A program made the position numbers and the translations under genes. Positions 12,811 through 22,052 of a stretch of 35,203 bases of DNA are shown in pieces. Below the pieces are notes generated by a model that searched no databases, was not told the DNA's origin, and saw nothing but the letters and a program-made list of their open reading frames with translations. Source of the DNA: an uncultured Bacilli bacterium (GTDB lineage Bacteria; Bacillota_I; Bacilli_A; RF39; UBA660); contig CANRDE010000010.1 in assembly GCA_947629325.1 (NCBI GenBank), positions 1 through 35,203 of the forward strand, written 5' to 3'. Positions within the stretch are counted from its first letter, which is position 1, and each line of letters starts with the position of its first letter.

Positions 12811-14005
12811 ATAACATCTCTTTCATTATCTTATCTTTATCTTTTAATAATTCAACCAAGCTATCTATTTCACTTTCCGTATTATAAAAATAAAGACTAA
12901 CTCTAATAGAATTTGTAACTCCTAGAACATCTTTAGTTAGTTTTGCACAGTGATTTCCCGCTCTAACACATATTCCATATTTATTTAAAAAATAAGCTAC
13001 ATCTTCAGAAAATAATCCTTCTACATTAAATGTTATGATACCAGAATCAGCTTCTAAATTTAAAATATCAATGTGAGGAATTACTACTAACTTTTCTATT
13101 AAATAATTACGTAAATTTTTTTCATATTTTTCAATATTATTCATTCCTATTTTATTTAAATATCTAATTGCTTCGCCTAAACCAATAACTCCAGCAATAT
13201 TGGGGGTACCAGCTTCAAAACGAGTAGGAACTTCTTTTAAAACCATCTTTTCAGGGCTATCAAATGATTCATTCATTCCGCCACCTAAATTAACAGGTTC
13301 TATATTTTGCATTAATTCATATTTAGCATATAATACGCCAACCCCAGTTGGTCCTAACATTTTATGAGCCGAAAAAGCTAAAAAATCAATATCCGTTTCA
13401 CTAACATCAATTTTTTTATGGGGAACGCTTTGAGCCCCATCTACAACCACAAATATATCTCGTTCATGTGCATACTCAGTAATTTCTTTTATTGGCCTTT
13501 TATCACCAATAACATTCGTAATTTCTGCTAAACTAATAACTTTAGTATTAGGAGTTATACTTTTTTTTACATTATCTAAAGTCACAAAATAATTTTCATC
13601 TAAGGGAATGTATTTAATAACAGCTCCTGTTTGGCCAGCAATTCGAAACCATGGCATTATATTAGAAGCATGCTCCATTTTGGTTAATAATATTTCATCC
13701 CCCGGCTCTAATATATTACTAAAAAATCCCGTTACTATTAAATTCATACTATCAGTAGTACCACTAGTAAAAACAATTTCTTCTTTTCTTTTAGCCCCAA
13801 TAAAATCTCTAACTAAATCTCTTGTATTTTCATATTCCATATCAACTTTGTATGATATATCGTAATCGCCTCGATGAGCATTAGCACTATAATTTTCATA
13901 ATAATCAACCTGTTTAGCAATTACACATTGAGGTTTTAAACTAGTAGCTCCATTATCCAAATAAATTATGTCATTTTTTAACATTGGAAAGTCTTCTCTA
14001 TGCAT
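12809..14005 (-). CDS. sufS: Cysteine desulfurase SufS
   Basis: PLP enzyme that takes sulfur from cysteine and holds it as a persulfide for SufU. The PLP-binding Lys215 stands in FSAHKMLGPTG, and the catalytic Cys353 in RAGNHCAK. The motifs VDGAQSVPH and RFEAGTPN are also typical of group II desulfurases. At 398 residues it is slightly shorter than usual. GGAGGTGA precedes the ATG, and the stop of the sufD-like gene touches this start. Order sufC-sufD-sufS-sufU is as in Bacillus, but sufB is absent from its usual place after sufU. Confidence 0.95.
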   Translation of the reverse strand: MHREDFPMLKNDIIYLDNGATSLKPQCVIAKQVDYYENYSANAHRGDYDISYKVDMEYENTRDLVRDFIGAKRKEEIVFTSGTTDSMNLIVTGFFSNILEPGDEILLTKMEHASNIMPWFRIAGQTGAVIKYIPLDENYFVTLDNVKKSITPNTKVISLAEITNVIGDKRPIKEITEYAHERDIFVVVDGAQSVPHKKIDVSETDIDFLAFSAHKMLGPTGVGVLYAKYELMQNIEPVNLGGGMNESFDSPEKMVLKEVPTRFEAGTPNIAGVIGLGEAIRYLNKIGMNNIEKYEKNLRNYLIEKLVVIPHIDILNLEADSGIITFNVEGLFSEDVAYFLNKYGICVRAGNHCAKLTKDVLGVTNSIRVSLYFYNTESEIDSLVELLKDKDKIMKEML

Positions 14006-14659
14006 TTAATCACCTCCAAAATTTTCTCCTATTTTATTATCCATATTGCTATAGATAAAACCTTTTAATAATATTTCCTTTGCCCCTTCATATTCTAACC
14101 CTTTACTCATTAGATATTCTAAGGCATTTTTATCTACACTACCTATAGTAGTTAAATGATTCGCCATTACTTCATTACTTAAAACGATAATATTTGGTTC
14201 AATATGAACGGTGCCACCATTATTTATTCCTTTTAAATCTTCTAACGCGATATTATCTTTAGTATTACTTAAAACATCAACATTAATTATTATTCTACTA
14301 TTACCACTATTACTTATATTTCTAATATTTATATTAGAGATATTATTATTCCCTTTAATATAATTGTTAATTTTATATAAAACATCACTAGTATTTATAA
14401 ATGCTGCATTATAATATAATTTAGAGTCATCGCTTTGATTAATATTGACCTCTAAATTACTTTGTATACTATTATTAAATAAATAAATTTTTAAACTACT
14501 CCCTTTATTTAAATTAATATCTAATTTAGCCAAATTTTCATTAAACAAATAAATAGTTACCACATCAGTTACATTAATAACTAAATCGTTGGTTTGACAT
14601 TTAAAATAATATTCTCCCTTTTTTATATCTATAATATCACTCACTAATAATTTATTCAT
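14006..14659 (-). CDS. sufD: Short SufB/SufD-family scaffold protein (217 aa)
   Basis: Homologous to the beta-helix core and C-terminal part of SufB/SufD. Repeating Asn/Ile-rich beta strands fill residues 20-140. Then comes VHIEPNIIVLSNEVMANH with the conserved His, followed by YLMSKGLEYEGAKEILLKGF, the C-terminal helical motif that binds SufC. Typical SufD is about 420 residues; here the N-terminal helical domain is missing and the beta-helix is short. ATG at 14659 is chosen because it follows the sufC stop; the upstream GTG at 14674 lies inside sufC. It is intact, not truncated by a frameshift that I can see. It may form the whole scaffold with SufC, as in minimal SufC-SufB systems, or pair with a SufB encoded elsewhere. 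Confidence 0.8.
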   Translation of the reverse strand: MNKLLVSDIIDIKKGEYYFKCQTNDLVINVTDVVTIYLFNENLAKLDINLNKGSSLKIYLFNNSIQSNLEVNINQSDDSKLYYNAAFINTSDVLYKINNYIKGNNNISNINIRNISNSGNSRIIINVDVLSNTKDNIALEDLKGINNGGTVHIEPNIIVLSNEVMANHLTTIGSVDKNALEYLMSKGLEYEGAKEILLKGFIYSNMDNKIGENFGGD

Positions 14660-14663
14660 ATTC

Positions 14664-15422
14664 TTAATTCTCACTTATAACAAATGTATTAGATTCTTCA
14701 CTAATTTCTTTAAATCCTTTGTTTAAAATATCTGTAGCTAAATTCTTATCTCCCGATTTAATAATTTGTTTATTAGCAATTAAATGCACAAAATAATTAT
14801 CAAAAACATTTATTAAGGTATTAGAATGGGTAATAATTAACATAGAAGGTTTATATAAATCATAATATTTTTTAAGCGAATTGGCGACAACTTTAAGAGC
14901 ATCCACATCTAATCCCGAATCTATTTCATCTAAAATTATAAATTGAGGTTTTAACATCCACATATGTAATAATTCAATTTTCTTTCTTTCTCCGCCCGAA
15001 CAGCCAACATTTATTTCCCGATGAATGAAACTTTTATCTAATTCTAAAGAACTGCATATCTTTTCTAATTCTTTATTAAAAGCAAAGATATTAACTTGTT
15101 CTCCCGTTTTTTCAGCCAAAACTGCCCTTAACATTTCGGCATTAGTAACTCCTTCTATTTGAATGGGATTTTGGCCTATAATATATATGCCTGCCTTAGC
15201 CCGTTCTGTAATACTTAAATTGGTAATATTTTGGCCATTATAAATAATTTTACCTTCAACTTTATAATTTTTATCTCCCATAATGGTTTTGGCGATACTA
15301 CTTTTGCCAATACCATTTTTCCCCATTAATACATGAATTTCTCCATTATTAATAGTAAGATTTAAATTAGAAAATAATACTTTATCGTCTATATATAAAT
15401 TTAAATTAGTAATTTCTAACAT
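14664..15422 (-). CDS. sufC: SufC ABC-type ATPase
   Basis: Cytosolic ATPase that drives shape change of the Suf scaffold during Fe-S cluster building. Walker A is GKNGIGKSS, the signature is CSGGERKK, and Walker B is FIILDEIDSGLD. Length 252 is normal for SufC. AGGTGG precedes the ATG by six bases. It is the first gene of the suf unit, with an extended -10 just upstream. Confidence 0.95.
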   Translation of the reverse strand: MLEITNLNLYIDDKVLFSNLNLTINNGEIHVLMGKNGIGKSSIAKTIMGDKNYKVEGKIIYNGQNITNLSITERAKAGIYIIGQNPIQIEGVTNAEMLRAVLAEKTGEQVNIFAFNKELEKICSSLELDKSFIHREINVGCSGGERKKIELLHMWMLKPQFIILDEIDSGLDVDALKVVANSLKKYYDLYKPSMLIITHSNTLINVFDNYFVHLIANKQIIKSGDKNLATDILNKGFKEISEESNTFVISEN

Positions 15423-15442
15423 AAAAAACCACCTACATATAG

Positions 15443-15451
15443 ATTATACCA
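15443..15451 (-). promoter_or_regulatory. Extended -10 of the suf operon
   Basis: On the minus strand, TGG-TATAAT ends at 15443, with a weak T-rich -35. The start would be close to the AGGTGG ribosome site. Confidence 0.5.
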
Positions 15452-15472
15452 CATAAATTTTAAATTAATTAA

Positions 15473-16318
15473 CTATTCATCATATTCATCTAAAAAGCTT
15501 GTATAATTTCCATCTTTTTTGTATCCTAAAACGCAATTTAAATTAATATTGTTTAGGGCTGTAAATATGTTGTTATCAATTCCCTTATTTTCATTTCTCA
15601 ATTTTCTAATTAATCTTTTCATGGCTTCTCTTCGTCCTATCTCACTACTATCTTCTGTACTTTTAGTATCTATTACACAATTAGAAGTTAGGGGACATGC
15701 ACAATTAATAAATTTTAAATTATTATAATTGGCCCACGCTCGAATTGAATCTTCTTTAACTAAGTATAGAGGCCTAATTAACTCTAAACCAGCAAAATTA
15801 TCACTTTTTAATTTAGGCAACATCGTTTTTACTTCAGCTCCGTAAAACATCGATAAAAGAGTAGTTTCTATTACATCATCAAAATGATGGCCTAAAGCAA
15901 TTTTATTGCATCCCAATTCTTGGGCTTTATTATATAAATGGCCTCTTCGCATACGAGCACACAAATAACATGGATTAGCAGGATTTAATTTATAGGCAAC
16001 GGAAAATATTTCACTAGGAAAAACCTCTAAAGGAATATTTAATAATTTGGCATTACTAATTACTTTAGCAAAATTTATTTCATTATAACCCGGATTCATA
16101 TTAACATAGTGAATATTAAAATTTATTTTTCCATGGCGTTTTAATTCTTCTAAACATTTAGCCAGCAAAAAAGAATCTTTTCCTCCACTTATGCATACCA
16201 TAATATTGTCATTATCGCAAATTAAATGATAATCTTTTACGGCTTTAGTAAACCTACTCCAAATTTCCTTACGAAATTTTTTAATTATACTTCTTTCTAT
16301 TTCTTGATATTTTTCCAT
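15473..16318 (-). CDS. ttcA: TtcA-family tRNA thiolation enzyme
   Basis: PP-loop ATPase that adenylates a tRNA cytidine and puts sulfur on it. The PP-loop is SGGKDSF (44-50). Cys117 and Cys120 (CYLCARMRRG) with a third Cys at 206 or 208 (INCACPL) match the three Fe-S ligands of TtcA. GHHFDD is the family motif. It is 281 residues long; AAGGG precedes the ATG. It lies 50 bases upstream of the suf operon in the same direction, which suits an enzyme that needs a [4Fe-4S] cluster. The exact target base (cytidine 32 or other) is not proven in this lineage. Confidence 0.88.
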   Translation of the reverse strand: MEKYQEIERSIIKKFRKEIWSRFTKAVKDYHLICDNDNIMVCISGGKDSFLLAKCLEELKRHGKINFNIHYVNMNPGYNEINFAKVISNAKLLNIPLEVFPSEIFSVAYKLNPANPCYLCARMRRGHLYNKAQELGCNKIALGHHFDDVIETTLLSMFYGAEVKTMLPKLKSDNFAGLELIRPLYLVKEDSIRAWANYNNLKFINCACPLTSNCVIDTKSTEDSSEIGRREAMKRLIRKLRNENKGIDNNIFTALNNINLNCVLGYKKDGNYTSFLDEYDE

Positions 16319-16397
16319 AATAGCCCTTCCCTAAAAAATTATAACACAAAAAGTATATTTTACACTATTTTATCTATACTTATAATAGGTGATTAAA

Positions 16398-16940
16398 ATG
16401 AGTCTGAAAAAAATGATACTTATAAATACTATTGGTACCTTTTTACTTTGTTTTTTAACCCATTTTTTATATACATGGTTTCCTAATCCTATCTTTTCTA
16501 TTTTCTTTCCCGTCAATGAAAGTATTTGGGAACACATGAAAATGTTATATACGACTATTCTTATGTACGGAATTTTAGAATATTTTCTGCTTAAAAAATT
16601 TAATATTATTCACCATAATTTCCTTTTAACCACATTTGGCAAGGCCCTTATTAGTATTCCTATCTATTTAATTATGTTTTTACCTTTTTACTATAATTTT
16701 GGCGAAAATATGTTAGTAACATTTTTAATATTATTTATAACTATTTTAGTAGTTAACTATTTAGGTGCTAAAATTCTCAATTTAAATCCTATTAATTATC
16801 AAAAAATAATGGCCGGTATTTTTATCATAATAGTTTATATTTTAATGGGAATTCTAACTTATAAACCGCCCAAAACTGACTTATTTTTTGATACTAAAGA
16901 AGAAAAATACGGAATTAATGATTATCTTATAAAAAAATAA
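16398..16940 (+). CDS. DUF6512-like integral membrane protein
   Basis: A 180-residue protein with about five or six membrane helices. After the first helix it carries WFPNPIFSIFFPVNESIWEH, the signature of a family of unknown function that I recall as DUF6512. ATG at 16398 lies five bases after AGGTGA. It is the only plus-strand gene between two minus-strand runs and is divergent from ttcA. The conserved polar residues (Asn, Glu, His) at a membrane face suggest a functional site, but the role is unknown. Confidence 0.7.
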   Translation: MSLKKMILINTIGTFLLCFLTHFLYTWFPNPIFSIFFPVNESIWEHMKMLYTTILMYGILEYFLLKKFNIIHHNFLLTTFGKALISIPIYLIMFLPFYYNFGENMLVTFLILFITILVVNYLGAKILNLNPINYQKIMAGIFIIIVYILMGILTYKPPKTDLFFDTKEEKYGINDYLIKK

Positions 16941-16970
16941 AAATTACAATTAAATGATTGTAATTTTTAT
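16941..16970. terminator. Bidirectional terminator between convergent genes
   Basis: AAATTACAAT (16941-16950) and ATTGTAATTT (16957-16966), a 10-bp stem with a six-base loop and T-runs on both strands. It serves the DUF6512 gene and the ylbE-like gene. Confidence 0.75.
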
Positions 16971-17188
16971 TTTAAAGTATCTAAAATTGAACTAACTATT
17001 TCAATAGTATTAATAGCATCATTTAATTTATCTGTTGTTCTTTCTTTATATAGTTCTTTCATTTCTTTCATAAATTGTTTTTGATATTCGGGATTACGAT
17101 TTAAATATTTAACATAATTGGTATTTTCTTCAAAATATTTGCGAAATTTTTTATCTTCTATTAATTTTTGTTGTAAATAATATTCCAT
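16967..17188 (-). CDS. ylbE: YlbE-like protein
   Basis: A 73-residue, charged, probably helical protein. Its FRKYFEENTNYVKYLNRNPE stretch resembles the LRxFIRExPxWYRxLxRNP pattern of Bacillus YlbE. ATG at 17188 follows GAGG by six bases and is one base from the ylbD stop; the frame is open further upstream. Function unknown. Adjacency to a ylbD-like gene, as in Bacillus, supports the call. Confidence 0.7.
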   Translation of the reverse strand: MEYYLQQKLIEDKKFRKYFEENTNYVKYLNRNPEYQKQFMKEMKELYKERTTDKLNDAINTIEIVSSILDTLK

Positions 17189-17189
17189 C

Positions 17190-17549
17190 TTAATCCTCAA
17201 AAAATTTATTTAAGGGGCGAGATGTTAAAGGCCCTTTGGCAATATTAGTAGGAGTAGAAGTTCCTTTAGCGGTTAAATCTTCTACCACTCCTAAAGCTTT
17301 TTGGGCGGTATTGATATGTTTTTGAATTTCATCTAAATTAATATTTTTCATAATATCGGTAATTTTACTGGGATTTAGACCACTAACATTTTTGGGAGAT
17401 CTTTCATATTTTTCCCAAACACTTTCGTCATTACCATAAACATCATATATTTCGTAAAAAGATTGCAAAGTCATTTCTTTATTTTTTATATATTCAACTA
17501 ACTCTGGTTTATTACGCATAAATTCTTTAAACTCTTCTTTTTTATTCAT
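17190..17549 (-). CDS. ylbD: YlbD-like protein
   Basis: A 119-residue soluble protein with the YlbD pattern. FKEFMRNKPELVEYIKNKE at the N-terminus is followed by QSFYEIYDVYGNDESVWEKY, a middle helix ending in IQKHINTAQKAL, and a low-complexity tail. In Bacillus YlbD is listed as a putative spore coat protein, but the family also occurs in species that make no spores. Its AGGTG ribosome site lies in the 3' arm of a terminator-like hairpin, and a T7 tract leads straight into its ATG. Confidence 0.75.
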   Translation of the reverse strand: MNKKEEFKEFMRNKPELVEYIKNKEMTLQSFYEIYDVYGNDESVWEKYERSPKNVSGLNPSKITDIMKNINLDEIQKHINTAQKALGVVEDLTAKGTSTPTNIAKGPLTSRPLNKFFED

Positions 17550-17587
17550 AAAAAAATCACCTAGTATATATTATGTATAACTAGGTG
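17550..17587 (-). terminator. parC terminator overlapping the ylbD ribosome site
   Basis: On the minus strand, CACCTAGT (17580-17587) pairs with ACTAGGTG (17558-17565), followed by ATTTTTTT and at once the ATG of ylbD. The right arm is the only ribosome site of ylbD. Confidence 0.6.
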
Positions 17588-17593
17588 TTTTTA

Positions 17594-20074
17594 TTATATT
17601 TTAAAGTCTTTAGTAAAATCCGCAAAAGAAATTTGTTCCTCTTCTTCTATTGCTCCTTTTTCCTCTTCATTTTCTTTTTTTAAAATCTTTTTTAGAGTAT
17701 ATTTAATATCGAATTTATCTACGTAACCTTTTGTTAAATTACTACCATTACTTAATAAATCCATTATTGGTATTTCGCTATTTTTTAATTCTTTTATTTC
17801 ATTATCACTTTTAATAATAATTATATCTTTAGAATTAGTTAAATAAGCATTGATAACATTATAGGCAACTGTTTTGTTTTTCTTTAATAACATCGTTCCT
17901 TTTTTACCCCGGCTTAATTCTTTTAAATCACTTATTTTAATTCTTTTAGCAGTCTTATGGTTCGTAAAAATATTTAAATATTCTATCGTATTGTCAAAAG
18001 CCGAACCATATACTAAATCGTCATCTTTTAAATTAATTCCCTTAACTCCACTTGCTTTTGGCCCTACTACAGGAATTTCACTATTTTGGTATCTTAAGAA
18101 ATATCCTGCTTTAGTTACTAGAATAACTTCATTACCAGAAAGAGATACGCTTACTAATTCATCATTTTCTTTTAATTTAATAGCAGTTAAAGTTTTGTTT
18201 GCTCTTGTAACAATTAAATCTTTCATGTTTATTTGTTTAGTAATACCCTTCTTTGTAAATAACGTAACGGATTTATCGTCTTCGAGAATAAAAGAAGCTA
18301 TTATTTTTTCAGATTCTTGCAAAGGAATAAGATTACTAACATGTTTACCAAGGTCTTTCCATTTCGCTTCAAATATTTTATAAACAGGAATAAATAGGTA
18401 ATTACCTAAATTAGTAAATAATATTAAATTATCTAAAGTAGTTGTTTCAAATAAATTCGTAATATAATCGCCCGGTTTCAATAGAGTTTCGCCATCCGAT
18501 GAACTATAAGATTTATTTGATACTCTTTTTAAATAGCCTTCATTACTTACAACAACATTAACTTTTTCCTTAGGAATCATTTTGGTTAAATCCAATTTAA
18601 TTTCTGTTATTTCATCCACTATTTCTGTTTTTCTTGGCGTAGCATACTCTTTTTTGATAATTTTTAATTCTTTTTTCATTACATATTTCAAAGCTTCTTC
18701 ATCACTTAAAATAGCTTTTAATCCTTCAATTAATTTTTTTAAATTTTCCATTTCTTCTTCTAGAGCAACCACATCAGTATTTGTAAGTCTATATAATTGT
18801 AATGTTACTATTGCTTCCGCTTGTTCTAATGTAAAAGCAAATTGGTCGACTAAATTATTTTTAGCATCACCTTTATTTTTACTTGCTCTAATTACTTTAA
18901 TAACTTCATCTAAAATAGAAATACATTTAATTAAACCTTCAACTATATGCAATCTTTTCTCTTTAACTTTTAAATCAAATTGAGTTCTTCTAGTTATAAC
19001 TTCTTTTTGATGAGCAATATAAGCATCTAAAATTGGTAATATTCCTAAAGTTTTAGGCGCTCTATTCACAATGGCAACCATATTATAGTTATAAGATATT
19101 TGGAGATCGGTGTTTTTTAATAAATAATTTAAAATTAATTCTCTATTAGCCCCAGCTTTTAAATCAATAACAATTCTTAATCCTTCTCTATCTGATTCAT
19201 CGCGAACTTCTGCCATACCTTCAATTTTTTTATCAATTCTAATAGCATCTATTTTATTAACTAATAATGCTTTATTAACATCAAAAGGGATCTCAGTAAT
19301 AACAATTTTTTCTTTGCCTTTTTCTTTTACTACTGAATATTTAGAGCGAACAATAACTTTGCCTTTTCCCGTTTTAAAGGCTTCTCTAATTCCATCTTTT
19401 CCTTCAACTATCCCCCCAGTAGGAAAATCCGGACCTTTAACAATCTCTAATATAGAGTCAAGATAACAATTGGGAGAATCAATTCTCTTTATGGTAGCAT
19501 CTATTATTTCGCCTAAATTATGAGGGGGAATATTGGTAGCATAACCAGCACTTATTCCCATGGTTCCATTTACTAATAAATTTGGATATTTAGCAGGCAA
19601 TACCGTCGGTTCTAGTAGTCGATCATCAAAATTAGGCGCCCATTCAACTGTATCTTTTTCTAAATCGTTTAATAGTTCATTACTTATTTTAGCAAGACGG
19701 GCTTCTGTATAACGATAAGCAGCCGCACTGTCACCATCCATTGAACCATTATTACCTTTCATATCAATTAAAATGGCATTTTGTTTCCACCATTGACTCA
19801 TTCTTACCATAGCATCATAAACTGATGAATCACCATGAGGATGATATTTACCCAAAACATCACCAACCGTAGCAGCACTTTTTAGATATTTTTTATCATA
19901 GGTATTACCAGCGTTAAACATTGCGTATAAAATTCTTCTTTGAACTGGTTTAAGACCATCGCGAACATCCGGAATAGCTCTATCTTGAATAATTTCTTTG
20001 GCATAAGAAGCAAAGCTTTTTTCCATTATTTCTTCAAGAGCATAATCCTCTATTTTTTTTAAAATTTCTTGCAT
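17594..20074 (-). CDS. parC: DNA topoisomerase IV subunit A
   Basis: Breaks and rejoins DNA to unlink daughter chromosomes, working with ParE. The catalytic Tyr122 stands in AAYRYTEARL. The winged-helix stretch HPHGDSSVYDAM carries Ser83, the position whose change gives quinolone resistance elsewhere; here it is the sensitive form. The C-terminal beta-pinwheel follows from about residue 500, with SRGKKG but no true GyrA box (QRRGGKG), which supports ParC over GyrA. It ends in an acidic tail. At 826 residues it is full length. GAGG precedes the ATG. It lies 10 bases after parE, one operon. Confidence 0.95.
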   Translation of the reverse strand: MQEILKKIEDYALEEIMEKSFASYAKEIIQDRAIPDVRDGLKPVQRRILYAMFNAGNTYDKKYLKSAATVGDVLGKYHPHGDSSVYDAMVRMSQWWKQNAILIDMKGNNGSMDGDSAAAYRYTEARLAKISNELLNDLEKDTVEWAPNFDDRLLEPTVLPAKYPNLLVNGTMGISAGYATNIPPHNLGEIIDATIKRIDSPNCYLDSILEIVKGPDFPTGGIVEGKDGIREAFKTGKGKVIVRSKYSVVKEKGKEKIVITEIPFDVNKALLVNKIDAIRIDKKIEGMAEVRDESDREGLRIVIDLKAGANRELILNYLLKNTDLQISYNYNMVAIVNRAPKTLGILPILDAYIAHQKEVITRRTQFDLKVKEKRLHIVEGLIKCISILDEVIKVIRASKNKGDAKNNLVDQFAFTLEQAEAIVTLQLYRLTNTDVVALEEEMENLKKLIEGLKAILSDEEALKYVMKKELKIIKKEYATPRKTEIVDEITEIKLDLTKMIPKEKVNVVVSNEGYLKRVSNKSYSSSDGETLLKPGDYITNLFETTTLDNLILFTNLGNYLFIPVYKIFEAKWKDLGKHVSNLIPLQESEKIIASFILEDDKSVTLFTKKGITKQINMKDLIVTRANKTLTAIKLKENDELVSVSLSGNEVILVTKAGYFLRYQNSEIPVVGPKASGVKGINLKDDDLVYGSAFDNTIEYLNIFTNHKTAKRIKISDLKELSRGKKGTMLLKKNKTVAYNVINAYLTNSKDIIIIKSDNEIKELKNSEIPIMDLLSNGSNLTKGYVDKFDIKYTLKKILKKENEEEKGAIEEEEQISFADFTKDFKI

Positions 20075-20084
20075 AATTCCTCAC

Positions 20085-21995
20085 TTAGCCTTCTACTCGA
20101 TAATTATCTTCCATAGTGAAAATAATATTTTCTTCTATCCATTCTTTTCGAGGTTCAACTTTATCTCCCATTAAAATATTTACCCTTTTTTCTGCTAAAG
20201 CAGCATCATAAATATTAACCCGCATTAAAGTTCGGGTGTTAGGATTCATAGTAGTATCCCATAATTCATCAGGATTCATTTCTCCCAAACCTTTATTCCT
20301 AGAAATATCGGGTTTACCAGGATTTTCTGCTACTATTTTAAATCTTTCCTCATCAGAATAAGCGTAAAAATGTTTTTTACCATAATCTATTTTATATAAT
20401 GGTGGCTTAGCTACGTAAACTTTGCCGGCTTCAATTAATGGCCGCATAAAACGATAGAAAAAAGTTAAAAGTAATATTTGGATATGAGAACCATCCACAT
20501 CGGCATCAGTCATAATGATTATTTTATCATAATTGGAATCTTCTACTACAAAATCACTACCTAATCCCGCCCCAATTGTATGAATAATAGTATTAATTTC
20601 TTCATTTTTCAATATTTCTTGGACACTGGTCTTTTCAGCATTAATAACTTTTCCACGCAAAGGTAAAATAGCTTGAAATTTTCGATCCCTACCACTTTTA
20701 GCTGAACCTCCGGCAGAATCTCCTTCTACTAGGAAAAGTTCGTTTATTTTAGCATTTTTACTAGTGGCAGGAGCTAATTTCCCTGATAAGTTTTTTTCAA
20801 TCTTATTTTTACCTTTACCATTGCGAGCATCTTCTCTTGCTTTTCTTGCCGCTTCCCTTGCAATTTTACTTTTGGATGCTTTTTCTACTATATTAAGAGC
20901 AATTTCTTTATTTTCTTCTAAAAAGAATTTAATATTCTCATAAGTTATACTTTCAGTTATACTTCTTGCTTCTGGAGTACCTAATTTTCCTTTTGTTTGC
21001 CCTTCAAATTGTAAGAGATTTTCCGGAATCTTTAGATTAATAACAACACTTAGCCCTTCTCTTACATCACTACCATCAAAAGTATTGTCTTTACCTTTAA
21101 GTAAATTGTTGGCTTTCACATAATCATTAAACGCTTTAGTTATTCCCGTTTTAAAGCCCACCTCATGTGTTCCTCCATCAGTTGTTTTAACATTATTCAC
21201 AAAAGATAAAATATTTTCATTATAAGTATCTGTATATTGCATAGCAATATTAACTTCAATATTATTTTTATTACCGGTAAAATTTAAAACTTTATGTAAA
21301 GTATTCTTATCTTCATTTATATATTCAATAAAATTAGTTAATCCTTCTTCATAATGATACTTAGCAAAACGTGATGTTTCTTCATCTATTACTTCAATGG
21401 TTAAATTAGGAATTAAAAAGGCACTTTCTTGCATTCTTTCACAAATAGTTGTATAAGAAAAATTACAATTTTTAAATATTTCATAATCTGGCCAAAAAGT
21501 TACTACAGTTCCAGTTTTGTTTGTTTCTCCTACTTTTTTTAAGGGCGAATCTAACTTACCTCCATCTTTAAAACGTATGTTAGAAATAACTCCATCCGTG
21601 TAAATTATAACATCCATTTTACTACTCAAAGCATTAACAACCGATGCGCCAACGCCATGAAGACCACCACTAACTTTATAGTTTCCTTCTTCAAATTTAC
21701 CGCCGGCATGTAAAACAGTATAAATAACTTCCGGAGTTGTTTTGCCACTTTCATGCATTCCAATAGGAACTCCTCGACCATTATCCGCAATTGTTATACT
21801 ACCATCTTTATGCATAACTATCTTTATATAATTACCATAACCATTTATAATTTCATCAATAGAATTATCGACAATTTCCCAAACTAAATGATGAAGTCCT
21901 CTTTTATCAGTACTTCCTATATACATTCCTGGTCTTTTTCGAACTGCCTCTAATCCTTCTAATATTTTTATGGATGATGCATCATATTTTGTCAT
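20085..21995 (-). CDS. parE: DNA topoisomerase IV subunit B
   Basis: ATPase subunit that closes as a gate around the transported DNA. The GHKL domain starts with RKRPGMYIGSTD and has Glu40 and Asn44 (WEIVDNSID), then GRGVPIG and the GGLHGVGASVVNALS loop. The Toprim domain has LVEGDSAGGSAK and TDADVDGSHI for metal binding; the C-terminal RNKGLGEM motif is intact. Length 636 is normal. GGTGA precedes the ATG. A strong promoter and a perfect palindrome lie upstream. Confidence 0.95.
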   Translation of the reverse strand: MTKYDASSIKILEGLEAVRKRPGMYIGSTDKRGLHHLVWEIVDNSIDEIINGYGNYIKIVMHKDGSITIADNGRGVPIGMHESGKTTPEVIYTVLHAGGKFEEGNYKVSGGLHGVGASVVNALSSKMDVIIYTDGVISNIRFKDGGKLDSPLKKVGETNKTGTVVTFWPDYEIFKNCNFSYTTICERMQESAFLIPNLTIEVIDEETSRFAKYHYEEGLTNFIEYINEDKNTLHKVLNFTGNKNNIEVNIAMQYTDTYNENILSFVNNVKTTDGGTHEVGFKTGITKAFNDYVKANNLLKGKDNTFDGSDVREGLSVVINLKIPENLLQFEGQTKGKLGTPEARSITESITYENIKFFLEENKEIALNIVEKASKSKIAREAARKAREDARNGKGKNKIEKNLSGKLAPATSKNAKINELFLVEGDSAGGSAKSGRDRKFQAILPLRGKVINAEKTSVQEILKNEEINTIIHTIGAGLGSDFVVEDSNYDKIIIMTDADVDGSHIQILLLTFFYRFMRPLIEAGKVYVAKPPLYKIDYGKKHFYAYSDEERFKIVAENPGKPDISRNKGLGEMNPDELWDTTMNPNTRTLMRVNIYDAALAEKRVNILMGDKVEPRKEWIEENIIFTMEDNYRVEG

Positions 21996-22012
21996 ATCTA
22001 TTCACCATAATA

Positions 22013-22041
22013 ATTGTAACATAAGAAAATAAAGGGTTCAA
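22013..22041 (-). promoter_or_regulatory. Promoter of parE-parC
   Basis: On the minus strand, TTGAAC (22036-22041), 17-base spacer, TACAAT (22013-22018), with the start about 10 bases before the ribosome site. Confidence 0.65.
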
Positions 22042-22052
22042 CCAAACTTAGA

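Noticed and set aside
14006-14674. sufD as a broken pseudogene
   Set aside because: The frame is intact, keeps the C-terminal SufC-binding motif and the conserved His, and is tightly packed between sufC and sufS. A shortened functional protein is more likely.
17594-21995. GyrA/GyrB instead of ParC/ParE
   Set aside because: The A subunit lacks a true GyrA box in its C-terminal domain, and the order parE-parC with a 10-base gap fits topoisomerase IV.
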